This document shows positions 6,828 through 7,682 of a stretch of DNA of 7,682 nt, in pieces. How positions within the stretch are numbered: the first letter of the stretch is position 1; every line of letters begins with the position of its first letter. The DNA lies in NCBI GenBank assembly GCA_021161495.1, contig JAGHAO010000011.1, forward strand, positions 1-7,682, read 5' to 3'. The position numbers and the translations under genes are program-made. Source of the DNA: Caldisericaceae bacterium (GTDB lineage: Bacteria; Caldisericota; Caldisericia; Caldisericales; Caldisericaceae). The notes under the pieces were generated by a model. It saw nothing but the letters and a program-made list of their open reading frames with translations, made no database searches and was not told the origin of the DNA.

Positions 6828-6859
6828 TTTACACCTCCATATTTTTTCTTATTTCGGTA

Positions 6860-7582
6860 TTATACCATTTCTCGAATTACATTCAATACCTTTTTCTGTT
6901 CCGCAGGAGTTATAAGCATCACGTTTTCTCTGAACAACTTCTGCAAATTCTTAAATTTCGTGATTGTATAGTTCCTCAAATGAAGCTTTTCCAACACACT
7001 CTCTTCTCTTTCAGAGAGAGAGAACATCAGTTCCACAAGAAATGAAAGCAATACCGAGGGCTTCATTTTTGACTCAAATAGCTCATCGAGATTCACAACT
7101 TTTTTAATATCGATCTTAAACGCTTTCGCGAATATTATAAAAAGAACGGTAGTATAAAGAACAACAGCAAGGGGATTTTTTTCTTTTTCAACCTTCCTCG
7201 AAACAACGGAAATTGCCTTTGATATGCCCATCTTCTCGTATTTTTCAACGCGCTCCTTAACCCACTCCGAAATGACATTAAGCGTGGATTTTTTACCTGT
7301 TTGTTCGGTCATCTCGACACTTGCCGTTTTCGGGATAAAATGAACCTTAGAACGGCCGGGACCGGGATGAACCTTGTATTCAACCTTCAAAAATCCTTTT
7401 TTGTAGAGTTCCTGTAAAATATCATACGCTGTCCATTTGCTTACGTTCATCGCTTCCGCAACAAGTGTGTACTCCACAGGTTCACCGGTTTCTTTGTAAA
7501 TTTCAACAACCTTTTCCAAAAATTGCCTTTGTCTATGCGTCAATTTCGTATAAAACTGTTTTCGTGTGTATAGACGCGCCAT
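6860..7582 (-). CDS. Winged-helix DNA-binding protein, probable regulator of the downstream radical SAM module
   Basis: This 240-residue protein has an N-terminal winged helix. KLTHRQRQFLEKVVEIY (13-29) resembles the first helix of LexA/HrcA-type domains, EYTLVAEAMNVSKWTAYDIL (37-56) is a helix-turn-helix with the recognition helix around 48-60, and GFLKVEYKVHPGPGRSKVHF (63-82) looks like the wing. Residues 100-135 are charged and helical. A hydrophobic stretch, PLAVVLYTTVLFIIFAKAF (137-155), could be a buried helix or one membrane segment. The remaining C-terminus matches nothing I know. ATG 7582 is chosen over TTG 7609 because GGGAGGG ends eight bases upstream of it. It is the first gene after the promoter and sits 32 nt before the radical SAM gene, so it may autoregulate the operon. 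Ligand, operator and activator or repressor role are unknown. Confidence 0.75.
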   Translation of the reverse strand: MARLYTRKQFYTKLTHRQRQFLEKVVEIYKETGEPVEYTLVAEAMNVSKWTAYDILQELYKKGFLKVEYKVHPGPGRSKVHFIPKTASVEMTEQTGKKSTLNVISEWVKERVEKYEKMGISKAISVVSRKVEKEKNPLAVVLYTTVLFIIFAKAFKIDIKKVVNLDELFESKMKPSVLLSFLVELMFSLSEREESVLEKLHLRNYTITKFKNLQKLFRENVMLITPAEQKKVLNVIREMV

Positions 7583-7590
7583 AATTACTT

Positions 7591-7597
7591 CCCTCCC
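7591..7597 (-). promoter_or_regulatory. Shine-Dalgarno deciding the start of the winged-helix gene
   Basis: GGGAGGG at 7597-7591 on the minus strand is eight bases from ATG 7582. The alternative TTG at 7609 lies upstream of this site and would be too close to the predicted transcription start to have a good ribosome site of its own. Confidence 0.7.
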
Positions 7598-7629
7598 TTC
7601 CGAATACAAAATTTCCTAAATTCACTAAA

Positions 7630-7657
7630 ATTATATCCAAAAAATCATTAAAGTCAA
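7630..7657 (-). promoter_or_regulatory. Sigma-A/sigma-70 type promoter for the whole gene string
   Basis: On the minus strand TTGACT (7657-7652) and a perfect TATAAT (7635-7630) are separated by 16 bases. Transcription would begin near 7623, giving a leader of about 40 nt before ATG 7582. The flank upstream of the -35 (7658-7682) is very AT-rich, as in UP elements. No other promoter of this quality was noticed in front of the other genes, and the downstream gaps are too small for well-spaced ones. Confidence 0.75.
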
Positions 7658-7660
7658 GTT

Positions 7661-7673
7661 TGAAAATATTTCA
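7661..7673. promoter_or_regulatory. Short inverted repeat just upstream of the -35 box, possible operator
   Basis: TGAAA-ATA-TTTCA is a perfect 5-3-5 inverted repeat ending three bases upstream of the -35 hexamer. The position would suit an activator or an autoregulatory winged-helix protein. The sequence is AT-rich and short, so a chance occurrence is quite possible. Confidence 0.3.
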
Positions 7674-7682
7674 CAAATATAT

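Noticed and set aside
6828..6859. Possible terminator between the regulator and the radical SAM gene
   Set aside because: The 32-base gap holds no inverted repeat. It contains only A/T-rich sequence and the ribosome site of the radical SAM gene.
7005..7017. Small palindrome TCTCTTTCAGAGA
   Set aside because: It lies within the coding sequence of the winged-helix protein in a repetitive Ser/Glu/Arg codon stretch. There is no U-tract or other terminator feature.
7583..7609. Extension of the winged-helix protein to a TTG at 7609
   Set aside because: The ATG at 7582 has GGGAGGG at ideal spacing. The TTG lies only about 14 bases from the predicted transcription start with no ribosome site.

Overview
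This 7.7 kb window is dense bacterial DNA in which every supported gene lies on the minus strand, so transcription runs from right to left. All gaps are 32 nt or less and no intrinsic terminator is visible, so the nine genes could form one operon. The low-to-moderate GC content, purine-rich Shine-Dalgarno sites and bacterial panB/panC/panD set indicate a bacterium. The radical SAM and membrane-protein relatives I recall come from thermophilic or anaerobic lineages (Firmicutes, Thermotogota, Caldisericota-like). That lineage guess is weak.

Right part (about 7682 to 4327): a good sigma-A-type promoter (TTGACT, 16 nt, TATAAT) precedes a three-gene module. It holds a winged-helix DNA-binding protein, a large radical SAM enzyme with extra C-terminal cysteines, and a polytopic membrane protein of the lysylphosphatidylglycerol-synthase-TM / UPF0104 family. 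Neither the enzyme's substrate nor the module's function can be read from the sequence. A lipid or envelope modification role is plausible and is the most likely place for new biology here.

Middle part (4304 to 1463): a compact pantothenate block. It starts with a Rossmann/DUF2520 oxidoreductase, probably the ketopantoate reductase (PanG-like), followed by panB, panC and panD. Neighbouring genes overlap by 29, 1 and 20 nt, so translation is probably coupled. Together they would turn alpha-ketoisovalerate and aspartate into pantothenate, the precursor of coenzyme A.

Left part (1473 to 1): a type II restriction-modification pair of the DpnII/MboI (GATC) type. The Dam-family methyltransferase start is nested in the end of panD (11 nt overlap). 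The endonuclease gene follows 9 nt later, with its Shine-Dalgarno overlapping the methyltransferase stop codon, and runs off the left edge. The pair looks more AT-rich than the pan genes and was probably acquired behind panD, so it is likely expressed from the biosynthetic operon.
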